DNA from: Corynebacterium uterequi
Lineage (GTDB): Bacteria > Actinomycetota > Actinomycetes > Mycobacteriales > Mycobacteriaceae
Reading direction: 5' to 3'
Assembly (NCBI RefSeq): GCF_001021065.1
Contig: NZ_CP011546.1
Location: 2,046,001-2,110,000 of the forward strand
Length of the DNA stretch: 64,000 nt
The translations under genes were made by a program, and so were the position numbers. Below the pieces are notes generated by a model that saw only the letters and a list, made by a program, of their open reading frames with translations, made no database searches and was not told the origin of the DNA. Numbering within the stretch: position 1 is the stretch's first letter; every line of letters starts with the position of its first letter. This document shows, one piece after another, positions 1 through 8,283 of the stretch.

Positions 1-249
1 ATCTCGATGGCCATGAGCGCCTTCATCCTCACCCTCATCTACCGCCAATACCGCTACCGCACAGCGGACATCATCGAAACGGATACGGAGGACGCCGCCA
101 TCGCTATCGCGGCCCGCACCCACTCGGCGTCGGCGGCACCGGACCACGACGCCTCCGACGACCCCGCCACCGGCCGCCCCACCCTGCAGGGTGACTCCTT
201 CGGCCTGAAGTCCTTCGAGGGACCCGTGCAGGGGGCCGACAATGAGTGA
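1..249 (+). CDS. mrpC: Mrp antiporter subunit C, C-terminal part
   Basis: The window opens inside this gene. The visible 82 codons begin with the end of a hydrophobic helix (ISMAMSAFILTLIYRQYRYR), then a hydrophilic tail. MrpC/MnhC is the NuoK-like membrane subunit of multisubunit Na+(K+)/H+ antiporters. Identity rests mainly on position: it overlaps the start of mrpD by 8 bp (stop at 247-249, next ATG at 242) and heads a D-E-F-G gene order. The Asp/Thr-rich tail of about 60 residues is longer than in typical MrpC. Confidence 0.75.
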   Translation: MSMAMSAFILTLIYRQYRYRTADIIETDTEDAAIAIAARTHSASAAPDHDASDDPATGRPTLQGDSFGLKSFEGPVQGADNE

Positions 250-1990
250 GCTTGTCGCACCCTACGTGGCCTACGTTCTGCCGTACATGCCCTTCCTTAT
301 CCCCTTGCCCGTGCTGGTTCCTGCGCTGGCCGCCGCGGTCATCACCCTCGGGTGGCGCAACATCCAGATCCAACGCGTCATCGCGATGCTCACCCTCGGG
401 TTCCAACTCGCCCTGGCCGCCACGTTCGTGCTGGTCGCTGACGCCGAGGGCATCCAAACTGTCCAGATCGGCGGCTGGGACGCTCCGGTCGGCATCACCA
501 TGGTGGTTGACCGTCTCTCCGCCCTCATGCTCTTCGTCAGCGCCATCGTGCTGTTCTGCGTCATGTGGTTCGCCATCGCGCAGGGCGTGCGCGACGGCGG
601 CAAAAACGAGCCAGTCGCCGTGTTCCAGCCGACCTACCTCCTGCTGAGCATGGGCGTCAACCTGTCTTTCCTGGCCGGTGACCTGTTTAACCTCTACGTC
701 GGCTTCGAGGTCTTCCTCGTCGCCTCCTACGTCCTGCTCACCCTCGGCGCCTCCCCGGCCCGAGTGCGAGCCGGCCTGAACTACGTCATCGTGTCCATGG
801 TCTCCTCGATGATCTTCATCCTCGCCATCGTCGGCGTCTACGCCGCTGTCGGCTCCGTCAACCTCGCGCAGGTGGGCATCCGGATGGAGGGCATCCCCGA
901 CGGCGTCCGAGCCGCGGTCTTCGGCACCTTGCTCGTGGCGTTCGGGATCAAGGCGGCCGTCGTGCCGCTCGACGCCTGGCTGCCCGACTCCTACCCCACC
1001 GCGCCGTCGCTCGTCACCGCCATCTTCGCCGGCCTGCTCACCAAGGTGGGCGTGTACACCATCATCCGCATGCGGTCGACGGTGTTTACCGACGGCTTCT
1101 TCGACGACCTCTTCCTCTGGGTGGCCCTGGCCACGATGGTCGTCGGCATCCTCGGTGCCATGGCCCAGAATGACATCAAGCGTCTTTTGTCATTCACCTT
1201 GGTCAGCCACATCGGCTACATGATCTTCGGCATCGGTGTGGGCAACGCGCTCGGGCTGTCCGGCGCTATCTTCTACGCCGTCCACCACATCCTCGTCCAG
1301 ACCGCGCTCTTCCTCGTCGTCGGCCTCATCGAACGCCAGGCCGGCACGTCGTCGCTGCGTCGCCTGGGATCCCTCATGTACACCGCCCCCATCCTGGCGG
1401 TGCTGTACTTCATCCCGGCCATCAACCTCGGCGGCATCCCGCCGCTGTCCGGGTTCCTCGGCAAGATCATGCTTTTGCAAGCCGCCGCCAACGAGGGTTC
1501 CTGGTTATCCTGGGTCCTCATCGGCGGGGCGGTGGCGACCTCGCTTCTCACCCTGTACGTCATGGTCCTCGTCTGGTCCAAGGGCTTCTGGCGCGACCGC
1601 AAGGACGCCCCCGAAGGCCAGCTCGCCAGCGCCCGACCCGCCCCCTTGAGCGACGTCACCGACGAGGTGGAATTCTCCGAACGCGAAGACGTCGGCAAGA
1701 TCCCCTTCGGCATGTTCGCGTCGACGGCCACCCTCATCGCCGTGTCCACCGCGATCACCTTCGTCGCCGGGCCGCTGTCCGGCATGACGACGCGCGCCGC
1801 CCAATCCGCCCAAGACGTCACCATCTACCGTGACGCCGTCCTCGGCGACACCTGGTCCAACCCGGGGCGCACCCTCAACCAACACCGACTCGACCACGGC
1901 CAGGACCGGCTCTCCGAACGCCAAGAGCCCCTTCCCGAACCCACCGCCGGCCTCGACGCGCCGAACGACTCCGCTGAGGAGGACCGCTGA
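242..1990 (+). CDS. mrpD: Mrp/Mnh monovalent cation/H+ antiporter subunit D
   Basis: 582-residue polytopic membrane protein of the proton-pumping NuoL/M/N (MrpA/D) family. Typical segments are visible, such as FNLYVGFEVFLVASYVLLTL, AAVVPLDAWLPDSYPTAPS and LLSFTLVSHIGYMIFGIGVG. MrpD is one of the two putative ion-translocating subunits of the hetero-oligomeric antiporter that exports Na+/K+ at the cost of the proton gradient. At 582 residues it is longer than the usual ~500. The extra length is a charged insert near residues 455-485 before the last helix (about 487-510) and a hydrophilic tail of about 70 residues. Its stop overlaps the mrpE start by one base (TGATG), which suggests translational coupling. 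Confidence 0.93.
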   Translation: MSELVAPYVAYVLPYMPFLIPLPVLVPALAAAVITLGWRNIQIQRVIAMLTLGFQLALAATFVLVADAEGIQTVQIGGWDAPVGITMVVDRLSALMLFVSAIVLFCVMWFAIAQGVRDGGKNEPVAVFQPTYLLLSMGVNLSFLAGDLFNLYVGFEVFLVASYVLLTLGASPARVRAGLNYVIVSMVSSMIFILAIVGVYAAVGSVNLAQVGIRMEGIPDGVRAAVFGTLLVAFGIKAAVVPLDAWLPDSYPTAPSLVTAIFAGLLTKVGVYTIIRMRSTVFTDGFFDDLFLWVALATMVVGILGAMAQNDIKRLLSFTLVSHIGYMIFGIGVGNALGLSGAIFYAVHHILVQTALFLVVGLIERQAGTSSLRRLGSLMYTAPILAVLYFIPAINLGGIPPLSGFLGKIMLLQAAANEGSWLSWVLIGGAVATSLLTLYVMVLVWSKGFWRDRKDAPEGQLASARPAPLSDVTDEVEFSEREDVGKIPFGMFASTATLIAVSTAITFVAGPLSGMTTRAAQSAQDVTIYRDAVLGDTWSNPGRTLNQHRLDHGQDRLSERQEPLPEPTAGLDAPNDSAEEDR

Positions 1991-2499
1991 TGCTGCGCAA
2001 AATCCGCCAACGCCTGCGCCCCCTATTCATCCTGTGGACCATCGCCATGTGGTGCCTGCTCATGGGCGAAGTGACCTGGGCTAACCTGCTCGCCGGCTTG
2101 GGCGTCGGCGTCCTCGTCGCCGTCGCGCTGCCACTGCCGGCTATGCCCATCGCCGGCATCAAGGTGCACTGGGGGCTCCTGCTCGCCTTCATAGCCGAAT
2201 GGCTGTGGGACCTCCTGGTTGCCTCGGTCAAGGTGGCTTGGCTCGCCGTCAGGCGCCAGGACCCGCCGCGCACCGCCATCGTCACACTGCCTATGCGGGT
2301 AGCCAACGAGCTTGTCCTCTACTTCGCCTGCGTGTCCTACAACCTTCAACCCGGCGGCACGATCACCGACATCGACATCGCCAACCGCACGCTCACCATC
2401 CACCTCCTCGACGCCGACGACGACGTCGACCTCCAACGCGAAGCCAACAACGTGGCCGAACTCGAGCGTCGCATGATCCGAATCTTCGAGAGGGTCTAA
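1990..2499 (+). CDS. mrpE: Mrp antiporter subunit E
   Basis: 169-residue MrpE/MnhE-family membrane protein. The first half has hydrophobic segments (PLFILWTIAMWCLLMGEVTW, LLAGLGVGVLVAVALPLP). The family pattern VKVAWLAVRR...TAIVTLPMRVANELVLYFAC follows, and the end is a soluble tail with DADDDVDLQREANNVAELER. It starts on the ATG overlapping the mrpD stop and ends directly before mrpF. MrpE is a small structural subunit needed for assembly of the antiporter complex. Confidence 0.92.
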   Translation: MLRKIRQRLRPLFILWTIAMWCLLMGEVTWANLLAGLGVGVLVAVALPLPAMPIAGIKVHWGLLLAFIAEWLWDLLVASVKVAWLAVRRQDPPRTAIVTLPMRVANELVLYFACVSYNLQPGGTITDIDIANRTLTIHLLDADDDVDLQREANNVAELERRMIRIFERV

Positions 2500-2778
2500 A
2501 TGCCAGATCACATCTACAACCTGCTGCTCCTGCTACCCGGATCCCTCATCGCCGTCGCGCTGGTCCTGGTCCTCGGACGGATCGTCGCCGGCCCCGACTC
2601 CATGGACCGGATGATCGGCCTCGACGGCTTCATCGCCATCGCCCAATGCACCTTCGCCGTCATCATCTGCTGGACGCTCGACACCACCGCCGTCAACGCC
2701 ATGCTCGTCGTGGCCCTGCTCGGATTCATCTCCACCGTCTCCGTCGCCCGATTCCGCAAGAGGGATGATGCCAAGTGA
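2500..2778 (+). CDS. mrpF: Mrp antiporter subunit F
   Basis: 92-residue protein with three predicted membrane helices. It carries the family signature of a conserved Asp in the first loop (LGRIVAGPDSMDRMIGLDGF) and ends RFRKRDDAK. It starts immediately after the mrpE stop, and its stop overlaps the GTG start of mrpG by 4 bp (GTGA). It is a small integral subunit of the Mrp antiporter. Assignment rests on family pattern, length and operon position. Confidence 0.92.
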   Translation: MPDHIYNLLLLLPGSLIAVALVLVLGRIVAGPDSMDRMIGLDGFIAIAQCTFAVIICWTLDTTAVNAMLVVALLGFISTVSVARFRKRDDAK

Positions 2779-3170
2779 CCCCCGATTTCCTCACCGTTCA
2801 CTTCGTCGCCGACGTCGTCTCCCTCCTCCTGCTCACCCTCGGCTCGGTGTTCATCCTCTCCGCGGCCATCGGCGTCCTCCGCTTCGGCGACACCATGTCC
2901 CGCGTCCACGCGATCACCAAACCCCAGACCACCGGCCTCATCCTCGCCATCATCGGCACCGCCATCCGAGTCACCGGCTCCGATGACTTCTCCATCGCCG
3001 AACGCAGCGACCTCGGGGTTCTGGCGCTCCTCGTGCTCTTCGCGCTGATGACGACTCCGGTCACCGCCCAGCGGCTTGGCCGCATCTCTCGCCGGGAAGG
3101 GCTCTACGGCGATATCGAAAGGATGTCCCGCAACGACGCGCCCGCGCCGCGCTCCCTGCGCCGCAAGTAG
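2775..3170 (+). CDS. mrpG: Mrp antiporter subunit G
   Basis: 131-residue MrpG/MnhG-family protein starting at a GTG that overlaps the mrpF stop. It has three hydrophobic segments and the family-typical LRFGDTMSRVHAITKPQTTG motif between the first two. It is the last gene of the antiporter operon. It is followed by a short hairpin and then the first repeat array. Confidence 0.92.
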   Translation: MTPDFLTVHFVADVVSLLLLTLGSVFILSAAIGVLRFGDTMSRVHAITKPQTTGLILAIIGTAIRVTGSDDFSIAERSDLGVLALLVLFALMTTPVTAQRLGRISRREGLYGDIERMSRNDAPAPRSLRRK

Positions 3171-3173
3171 TCA

Positions 3174-3199
3174 GGGCCCGCTTCAGCGGGCTCATTGTT
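3174..3199 (+). terminator. Possible terminator of the mrp operon
   Basis: A 6-bp GC stem GCCCGC / GCGGGC (3176-3181 and 3186-3191) with loop TTCA starts 6 nt after the mrpG stop and is followed by TCATTGTTT. The T-tract is interrupted, so this is a weak intrinsic-terminator candidate. Confidence 0.5.
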
Positions 3200-3273
3200 T
3201 GGGGAGGTGGCGTGCGGCTGCCGACAGCGCTGCTTTGAGCACGTCGCTCGCGCCGCGCCCCTTCCCTTGTTCC

Positions 3274-4274
3274 TAAGGGGTGCCAGACCACGGCCTGCCG
3301 GGCGTCGGCAAGACCCTGCGGCACCCCTTTCGACACAAGCCGGTCGCAGCTCCACCCCACCCCTCGGTTCCAAAGGGGTGCCAGACGACGGCCTGCCGGG
3401 CGTCGGCGCGGCCCTTGCGGCACCCTTTCGACACAGGACAGGCCACAGCCCCACCCCGCCCCTCGGTTCCAAAGGGGTGCCAGACGACGGCCTGCCGGGC
3501 GTCGGCACGCCCCCTGCGGCACCCCAACGACACAGGCCGGTCGCAGCCCCACCCCGCCCCTCGGTTCCAAAGGGGTGCCAGACGACGGCCTGCCGGGCGT
3601 CGGCGCGGCCCTTGCGGCACCCTTTCGACACAAGCTAGCCCACACTAGCCTCGCCGTGTTCGCCTGCCCGACGGCACCCAGGCGCTACCGCACCAAAGGG
3701 GTGCCAGTCGAAGCCCAGCCCAGCGTCGGCACGCCCCTTGCGGCACCTCAACGACACAGGACAGGCCGCAGCCCCACCCCGCCCCTCGGTTCCAAAGGGG
3801 TGCCAGTCGAAGCCCAACCCGACGCCGGCAGGCCCCTTGCGGCACCCTTTCGACACGCCTGGTCGCAGCCCCACCCCGCCCCTCGGTACCTAAGAGGTGC
3901 CAGACCACGCCCAACCCAGCGTCGGCAAGACCCTGCGGCACCCTTTCGACACGCCTGGTCGCAGCCCCACCCCGCCCCTCGGTACCTAAGAGGTGCCAGA
4001 CCACGCCCAACCCAGCGTCGGCACGCCCCTTGCGGCACCCCAACGACACAGGACAGGCCGCAGCTAGCCTCGCCGAGTTCGCCTGCCCGACGGCACCCAG
4101 GCGCTACCGCACCAAAGGGGTGCCAGACCACGCCCAGCCCAGCGTCGGCACGCCCCTTGCGGCACCCCAACGACACAGGCCAGGCCGCAGCCCCACCCCA
4201 CCCCTCGGTACCAAAGGGGTGCCAGACCACGGCCTGCCGGGCGTCGGCAAGACCCTGCGGCACCCCAACGACAC
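3274..4274. repeat. Repeat array 1: ten hairpin units, ~98-bp period
   Basis: Ten tandem units start with (A/T)AAGRGGTGCC at about 3274, 3372, 3471, 3569, 3695, 3794, 3891, 3987, 4114 and 4213. Each unit is an imperfect inverted repeat of ~65 bp. The left arm is GGGGTGCC and the right arm GGCACCC(C). The right arm is followed by AACGACAC or TTTCGACAC. The interior often holds GACGGCCTGCCGGGCGTC. Units are separated by ~34 bp rich in CCCCACCCC. Two units carry a ~28 bp longer spacer with shared sequence (about 3645-3694 and 4070-4113), giving a ~419-bp higher-order repeat. Long open frames on both strands here are repeat peptides, not genes. The array lies between convergent genes. Confidence 0.9.
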
Positions 4275-4341
4275 ACCTCGCGGGCAACCGCACCGCGTCC
4301 GCAACGCCAACGCAGCCTGACCACCTAGCAGCAAAATGCGA

Positions 4342-4394
4342 GGACCCCAGAGCCGCGGAGTAACAAAAGTGACGAGGCTGCGGCGCTGGGGTCC
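4342..4394. other. Long inverted repeat between convergent genes
   Basis: GGACCCCAG-A-GCCGC (4342-4356) pairs with GCGGC-G-CTGGGGTCC (4380-4394): a 15-position stem with one mismatch and a 23-nt loop. It lies between repeat array 1 and the 3' end of the carboxylate-amine ligase gene. There is no T-tract. It may stop or shield converging transcripts. Confidence 0.5.
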
Positions 4395-4452
4395 GGGGCG
4401 TTGAGGAGCCGGTCACCGGAACGCTCCGGGCCCGGGCACTGCGGCGCCGGGG

Positions 4453-5583
4453 TTAGCGCTCGGGGAGGAGCTGGGTGAGTTCGTCGCAGGTGGCGTCGAC
4501 GGCGGGTTTCCAGTCTCCGGTGCGTTCGTGGATGCGTCGCTGCCGGGAGTAGCCGGCGCCACGTTCGAGGATTTCCGGCACGAGGCCGAGCTCCGTGGCG
4601 CAGTCCAGTTCGTGGGCGAGAGGCATGAGTTCGTCGACGAGTTCGGTGAGTTCCTGGGTGACCCAGCGTTCCTCCGTGTCGCGGGAGGTGATGACGAGGG
4701 CTTCGAGGCCGTAGCGGGCGGCGCGCCACTTGTTTTCCGCGTTGTGCCAGTCCTGGAGGGTGGGCAGGGGTTCACCGCGGTCGATCATGCGGTCGAAGTG
4801 GACAACCAGGCAGTGGGTGAGGGCGACGACGGCGGAGAGTTCACGCAGGTTGGAGGTGGCGTCGGCGATGCGGACTTCGATGGTGCCCCACTTGGAGGCG
4901 GGGCGGACGTCGAAGTGCATGGAGCCCGTGTGGTTGGTCACGCCGGAGGTGGCCTGGTCGGTTTGGAATTGTTCCCACTGCTGCCAGCTGTCGAACTGGT
5001 AGGGCATGCCGGCGGTGGGCAGCTGCTGGTAGAGCATGGTCCGGTTGGAGGCGTAGCCGGTGTCGAGTCCATCCCATCCGGGCGAGGATGCGGAGATCGC
5101 CAGCAGGTGCGGGTACTTGGTCATCAGGGCGTTGATGATGGGCCAGACGCGGTCCTCGTGGCTGATGCCGATGTGGACGTGGATTCCCCAGATGAGCATC
5201 TGTTGGCCCCAGTACTGGGTGCGGTTGATGATCTCCGAGTAGGTCATCTTGGCGCTGACGGGCTGCTGCCGGAAGTCGGAGAAGGGGTGGGATCCGGATG
5301 CCCATAGGCGCAGGCCGAGGTCGTCGGCGCCGGCGCGCAGGGCGTCGATGCCGCGTCGGAGCTCGTCGACGGCGGTGGGGACCGAGTCGTGGACTCCGGT
5401 GACGAGTTCGACGGTGTTTTGGAGGAACTCTCGCTCGAAGTGCTGCTCGGGGTGGGTGGCGTTGACGATGTCGATGAGTTCGACGGCCTTGGGCACGAGG
5501 TCTCGGCTGACGGGGTCAACGAGGCCCACCTCCCACTCGACTCCGAGGGTGGGGCGGGCAGATCGGTTGAAGTGTTCGGCCAC
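4453..5583 (-). CDS. Carboxylate-amine ligase, YbdK/GCS2 family
   Basis: 376-residue protein of the glutamate-cysteine ligase family 2 (YbdK-like) fold. The N-terminus [12 protein letters not shown] holds the acidic ATP/Mg-binding motif. [20 protein letters not shown] in the middle and [10 protein letters not shown] near residue 240 are also family features. Family members form a gamma-glutamyl amide bond in an ATP-dependent way, but the true substrate of the actinobacterial branch is unclear and classical glutathione synthesis is not implied. It lies directly downstream of the VirR-like gene with a 1-bp overlap. In M. tuberculosis (from memory) the homologue Rv0433 sits in the same neighbourhood. 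Confidence 0.85.
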   Translation of the reverse strand: MAEHFNRSARPTLGVEWEVGLVDPVSRDLVPKAVELIDIVNATHPEQHFEREFLQNTVELVTGVHDSVPTAVDELRRGIDALRAGADDLGLRLWASGSHPFSDFRQQPVSAKMTYSEIINRTQYWGQQMLIWGIHVHIGISHEDRVWPIINALMTKYPHLLAISASSPGWDGLDTGYASNRTMLYQQLPTAGMPYQFDSWQQWEQFQTDQATSGVTNHTGSMHFDVRPASKWGTIEVRIADATSNLRELSAVVALTHCLVVHFDRMIDRGEPLPTLQDWHNAENKWRAARYGLEALVITSRDTEERWVTQELTELVDELMPLAHELDCATELGLVPEILERGAGYSRQRRIHERTGDWKPAVDATCDELTQLLPER

Positions 5584-6299
5584 TAGAAGTTCAGTGCTCC
5601 GATGAGGGCGAGGGTGATTTCGCCGTTGCCGCGGAAGTCGCCGGGCAGTTGGTCGATGTTCGGCTCGGCGACGGCGTCGACGCCGTAGGTGTTCTTCAGC
5701 TCGGCGACGAGGTCCCTGGCGGCCTGCTCGCCGGCGGCGTCACCGGGCTGGTAGAACACGGTGTTTCGCTGGAGCTTGGCGGCCTGCTCGGGCAGGTTGC
5801 CGTGCTGGCCGACCTTCTTGCCGCTGGCGTAGAAGTGCTGGTGGGTCTGCTCGGCGAGGCCGGAAACGGTGGAGTTGTTAAGGATGTTGATCTCGGTCGG
5901 GCCGCTAGCAGCCGGTGCCGGCTGGGCTGCGGGCGCCGGGGCGTTCGTGGATCCTTCGGCGTCCTTGCCGTCCGCGTCGGGCTTGCCGGAGGTCGACGTG
6001 GCGCTGGCGTCGGCGGAGGGCTTGGTCGCGGAGGCGGCGTCGCCGGCCGGGGCGGGTGAGACGCTGGTACTGGCGCTGCCGGCGGCGGCGGTGTTGTCTG
6101 GGGTGGCGTTGGGGCTGCCCTGGGTAAGGCTGTAGAGCCCCCAGAGGCCGAAGAGGATAGCGATGGCGATGAGCACCATCGCGAGGCCGCGGACGGGCAG
6201 GCCGGTGGCGCCACCGGCGACGGCGTGAGCGCCGCCCGTGGAACGGTCGGAGGGGTCGTAGTCGTCGAGGACCTGATCGTTATCGTTCACGTTTGTCAC
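5583..6299 (-). CDS. VirR-like envelope protein with LytR C-terminal domain
   Basis: About 238 residues: a cytoplasmic acidic N-terminus, one membrane helix ([19 protein letters not shown]), a long Ala/Pro/Ser/Thr-rich linker, then a LytR_C domain ([20 protein letters not shown] to the C-terminus). In mycobacteria the syntenic protein Rv0431 (VirR) has this layout and affects envelope integrity and vesicle release; a similar envelope role here is inference. Start: GTG at 6299 is preferred because TAGAGT (complement of 6307-6312) lies exactly 7 nt upstream, as in leaderless promoters. GTG at 6308 is the alternative, 3 residues longer. Neighbours DUF3263, def, GNAT and xth match the mycobacterial order, but sodC is absent. 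Confidence 0.8.
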   Translation of the reverse strand: MTNVNDNDQVLDDYDPSDRSTGGAHAVAGGATGLPVRGLAMVLIAIAILFGLWGLYSLTQGSPNATPDNTAAAGSASTSVSPAPAGDAASATKPSADASATSTSGKPDADGKDAEGSTNAPAPAAQPAPAASGPTEINILNNSTVSGLAEQTHQHFYASGKKVGQHGNLPEQAAKLQRNTVFYQPGDAAGEQAARDLVAELKNTYGVDAVAEPNIDQLPGDFRGNGEITLALIGALNF

Positions 6300-6306
6300 A
6301 CTCGTC

Positions 6307-6312
6307 ACTCTA
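6307..6312 (-). promoter_or_regulatory. -10 element of the VirR-like gene (leaderless)
   Basis: Minus-strand TAGAGT, 7 nt before the GTG at 6299. It fits the actinobacterial TANNNT -10 and a transcript starting at the start codon. Confidence 0.5.
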
Positions 6313-6384
6313 GTTCACTGGAATACACTTCTGTATCTGCTGGGTGCCCCTCTATAGAGGCGGTCCGCCACGGTTTCACCTTAA

Positions 6385-6633
6385 TTACTTACGCTCACGG
6401 GCCCGTTCACGCTCGTCAGCGCGTCGATCCCGCCGTCGCCGCAGCCGGGCCGCGAGCAACGGGTACCGCGCCATGACCTCGGGAACATCCACTAGGAGGT
6501 TGAGGTGCTGGTAGTAGCGAATCGGCGACATGTCGAATTCGGCCCGGATCGCCTCCTCCTTCGCACCCACGGCCTGCGGGGCTCGCTGCTCGAATTCGAG
6601 GATGCGGGCGTCAACGTCAGAGAGTGCAGGCAT
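6385..6633 (-). CDS. DUF3263-family small DNA-binding-like protein
   Basis: 82 residues: SDVDARILEFEQRAPQAVGA then KEEAIRAEFDMSPIRYYQHL, a helix-turn-helix-like core, and a very basic tail (RLRRRRDRRADERERARERK). This is the DUF3263 family of actinobacteria (Rv0430-like). Function is unknown; the basic tail and helical core suggest nucleic-acid binding. The ATG at 6633 is chosen because a TACAGT -10 lies 6 nt upstream and because further upstream would run into the divergent def gene. It is transcribed divergently from def with only 16 bp between the start codons. Confidence 0.85.
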   Translation of the reverse strand: MPALSDVDARILEFEQRAPQAVGAKEEAIRAEFDMSPIRYYQHLNLLVDVPEVMARYPLLAARLRRRRDRRADERERARERK

Positions 6634-6634
6634 G

Positions 6635-6647
6635 TTTACACTGTAAA
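6635..6647. promoter_or_regulatory. Palindromic shared -10 for two divergent leaderless genes
   Basis: TTTACA-C-TGTAAA is a perfect palindrome in the 16-bp gap between the DUF3263 start (6633) and the def start (6650). Plus-strand TACACT (6637-6642) ends 7 nt before the def ATG. Minus-strand TACAGT ends 6 nt before the DUF3263 ATG. Both -10 boxes overlap, so the two promoters probably exclude each other or share one regulator. Confidence 0.65.
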
Positions 6648-6649
6648 TC

Positions 6650-7249
6650 ATGACAATTAGGCCCATCGTTATCCACGGGGACCCGGTCTTGCACCAGCCC
6701 ACCGTCGCCGTGACGGAGTCCCCCGAGGAGCTCGCCGAGCTCATCCGGGACATGTACGAGACCATGGACGCTGCCCACGGCGTCGGACTCGCCGCGAATC
6801 AAATCGGCGTCAACAAGCGCCTCTTCGTCTACGACTGCCCGGACTTCGACGGCCCCGACCGCACCGAGAAACCCGACGGCTCCACCCGGCGCGGCTGCGT
6901 CGTCAACCCCGTCCTGGAGACCTCGGACATCCCCAAGACCATGCCCGACGAGGACGAAGACCAGGAAGGCTGTCTCTCCGTCCCCGGCGAGTCCTTCCCC
7001 ACCGGCCGCGCCGACTGGGCCCGAGTTACCGGCACCGACGAACACGGCGATCCCGTCACCATCGAGGGGTATGGGTTCTTCGCCCGTTGCCTGCAGCATG
7101 AGGTCGGCCACCTCGACGGTTTCGTCTACACCGACGTCCTCATCGGCCGCAACAAGCGCGCCGCCAAGAAGGCCATCAAGCGCAACGGGTGGGTGGAAGA
7201 AGGCTTGACCTGGACCCCCGGCGTCGACGAGGACCCCTTCGGCTACTAA
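6650..7249 (+). CDS. def: Peptide deformylase
   Basis: 199 residues. All three deformylase motifs are present: [10 protein letters not shown] (44-53), EGCLS (106-110, metal ligand Cys108) and HEVGH (150-154, two metal-binding His and catalytic Glu151). The enzyme removes the N-formyl group from nascent proteins in the cytoplasm. Length is normal for an actinobacterial deformylase. Its stop is followed directly by the start of the GNAT gene. It is probably leaderless. Confidence 0.97.
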   Translation: MTIRPIVIHGDPVLHQPTVAVTESPEELAELIRDMYETMDAAHGVGLAANQIGVNKRLFVYDCPDFDGPDRTEKPDGSTRRGCVVNPVLETSDIPKTMPDEDEDQEGCLSVPGESFPTGRADWARVTGTDEHGDPVTIEGYGFFARCLQHEVGHLDGFVYTDVLIGRNKRAAKKAIKRNGWVEEGLTWTPGVDEDPFGY

Positions 7250-8260
7250 ATGTCTCGCATCTTCCGCTCCGACGAGGTTCAGGTCGGCGAGCGAGTCGTC
7301 GTGCGGCGCCGCGTCGGCGACAAGGCCTCGGACATCATCGGCCACGTCACGTCACTGGAACCCTTCACGGTCCGCCCGCAGGAACGCGGCGGGGCGCCGT
7401 CGTCGCTGCCCGAGGTAACCGTACCGGCTGCCGACATCATCATCGTCAAGCGGCTTAGCCCGCGCCGGGTGCGCAACTCGGACATCCGACACGTCGAGGC
7501 CGCCCACGCGAAGGCCTTCCCCGGTATTGACCACACCTGGTCCAGCGATGGCCAGTGGCTCCTGCGTGCCGGCGACGGCGTCACGGAGCGCTCCAACTCG
7601 GCCACCCCGTTGGGCGCCTCCGCCGGGTTCACGGCCCTGCCCATCGGCGAAATCCTCGATTTCTACGCCCGCCACCGGCTCCCGGCGCGGTTGCACATCC
7701 CGGAGCGGCTCGGGCGCGCCGCCGAGCAGCTCGTGGCCGCCGAGCCTCACGCCTGGCAACTCTCGCCGGAGATACTCGTCATGACGCGCCCGCTCGACGA
7801 CATCGATCCGCACGAGCCCCCCAACCTTCCCGAGGGCCTGAGCGCCCGCGTTGATGACACCCTCGACGACGCGTGGCTGGCCCTCTACCACTTCCGCGGC
7901 CAGCGCCTGCCCGTCCGCGCGCTGGAATGGCTGCAGAAGGACATCGACGGCACGATGGGCTTCGCCCGGCTGCTCGACGCCACCGGCGCCACCGTCGCCA
8001 TCACCCGCGCCACCTTGACTACCAGCGACGACGGCACCCACTGGCTGGGCTACTCGGCGGTAGAGGTGGCCGACGGGTGGCGTCGACGCGGCCTGGGCAC
8101 CGCCTTGGGCCGCACGGTCATGGCGTGGGGTGCCGCCCACGGAGCACAGCAGGCGTACCTCCAGGTGATCGGCACCAACGACGCCGGCATCGGACTCTAC
8201 GGCAAGCTGGGATTCATCGAACACCACCGCCACCGCTACGCGACCCGGGTGGCCAGCTGA
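7250..8260 (+). CDS. GNAT-family N-acetyltransferase with N-terminal beta domain
   Basis: 336 residues. The N-terminal ~70 residues (VGERVVVRRRVGDKASDIIG) look like a small SH3-like domain. The C-terminal half is a GNAT fold with the acetyl-CoA loop WRRRGLGTALG near residues 277-287 and an AYLQVIGTNDAGIGLYGKLGF ending (R/QxxGxG/A and asparagine/tyrosine motifs). The same gene sits between def and xth in mycobacteria (Rv0428c). Substrate unknown. It starts at the base after the def stop, so it is co-transcribed. Confidence 0.85.
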   Translation: MSRIFRSDEVQVGERVVVRRRVGDKASDIIGHVTSLEPFTVRPQERGGAPSSLPEVTVPAADIIIVKRLSPRRVRNSDIRHVEAAHAKAFPGIDHTWSSDGQWLLRAGDGVTERSNSATPLGASAGFTALPIGEILDFYARHRLPARLHIPERLGRAAEQLVAAEPHAWQLSPEILVMTRPLDDIDPHEPPNLPEGLSARVDDTLDDAWLALYHFRGQRLPVRALEWLQKDIDGTMGFARLLDATGATVAITRATLTTSDDGTHWLGYSAVEVADGWRRRGLGTALGRTVMAWGAAHGAQQAYLQVIGTNDAGIGLYGKLGFIEHHRHRYATRVAS

Positions 8261-8270
8261 CTTCAGCAGG

Positions 8271-8276
8271 TACTGT
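8271..8276 (+). promoter_or_regulatory. -10 element of xth (leaderless)
   Basis: TACTGT lies 7 nt before the ATG at 8284, giving xth its own leaderless promoter in the 23-bp gap after the GNAT gene. Confidence 0.5.
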
Positions 8277-8283
8277 GACTGCT

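Noticed and set aside
3274-4274. CRISPR array
   Set aside because: Units are ~98 bp palindromes with conserved, not unique, spacers, and there are no cas genes.
3061-4416. Several long open frames on both strands (up to 262 codons) through repeat array 1
   Set aside because: They translate the tandem repeat itself, run on both strands and several frames at once, and lack starts with ribosome-binding sites. GC-rich repeats are stop-poor.
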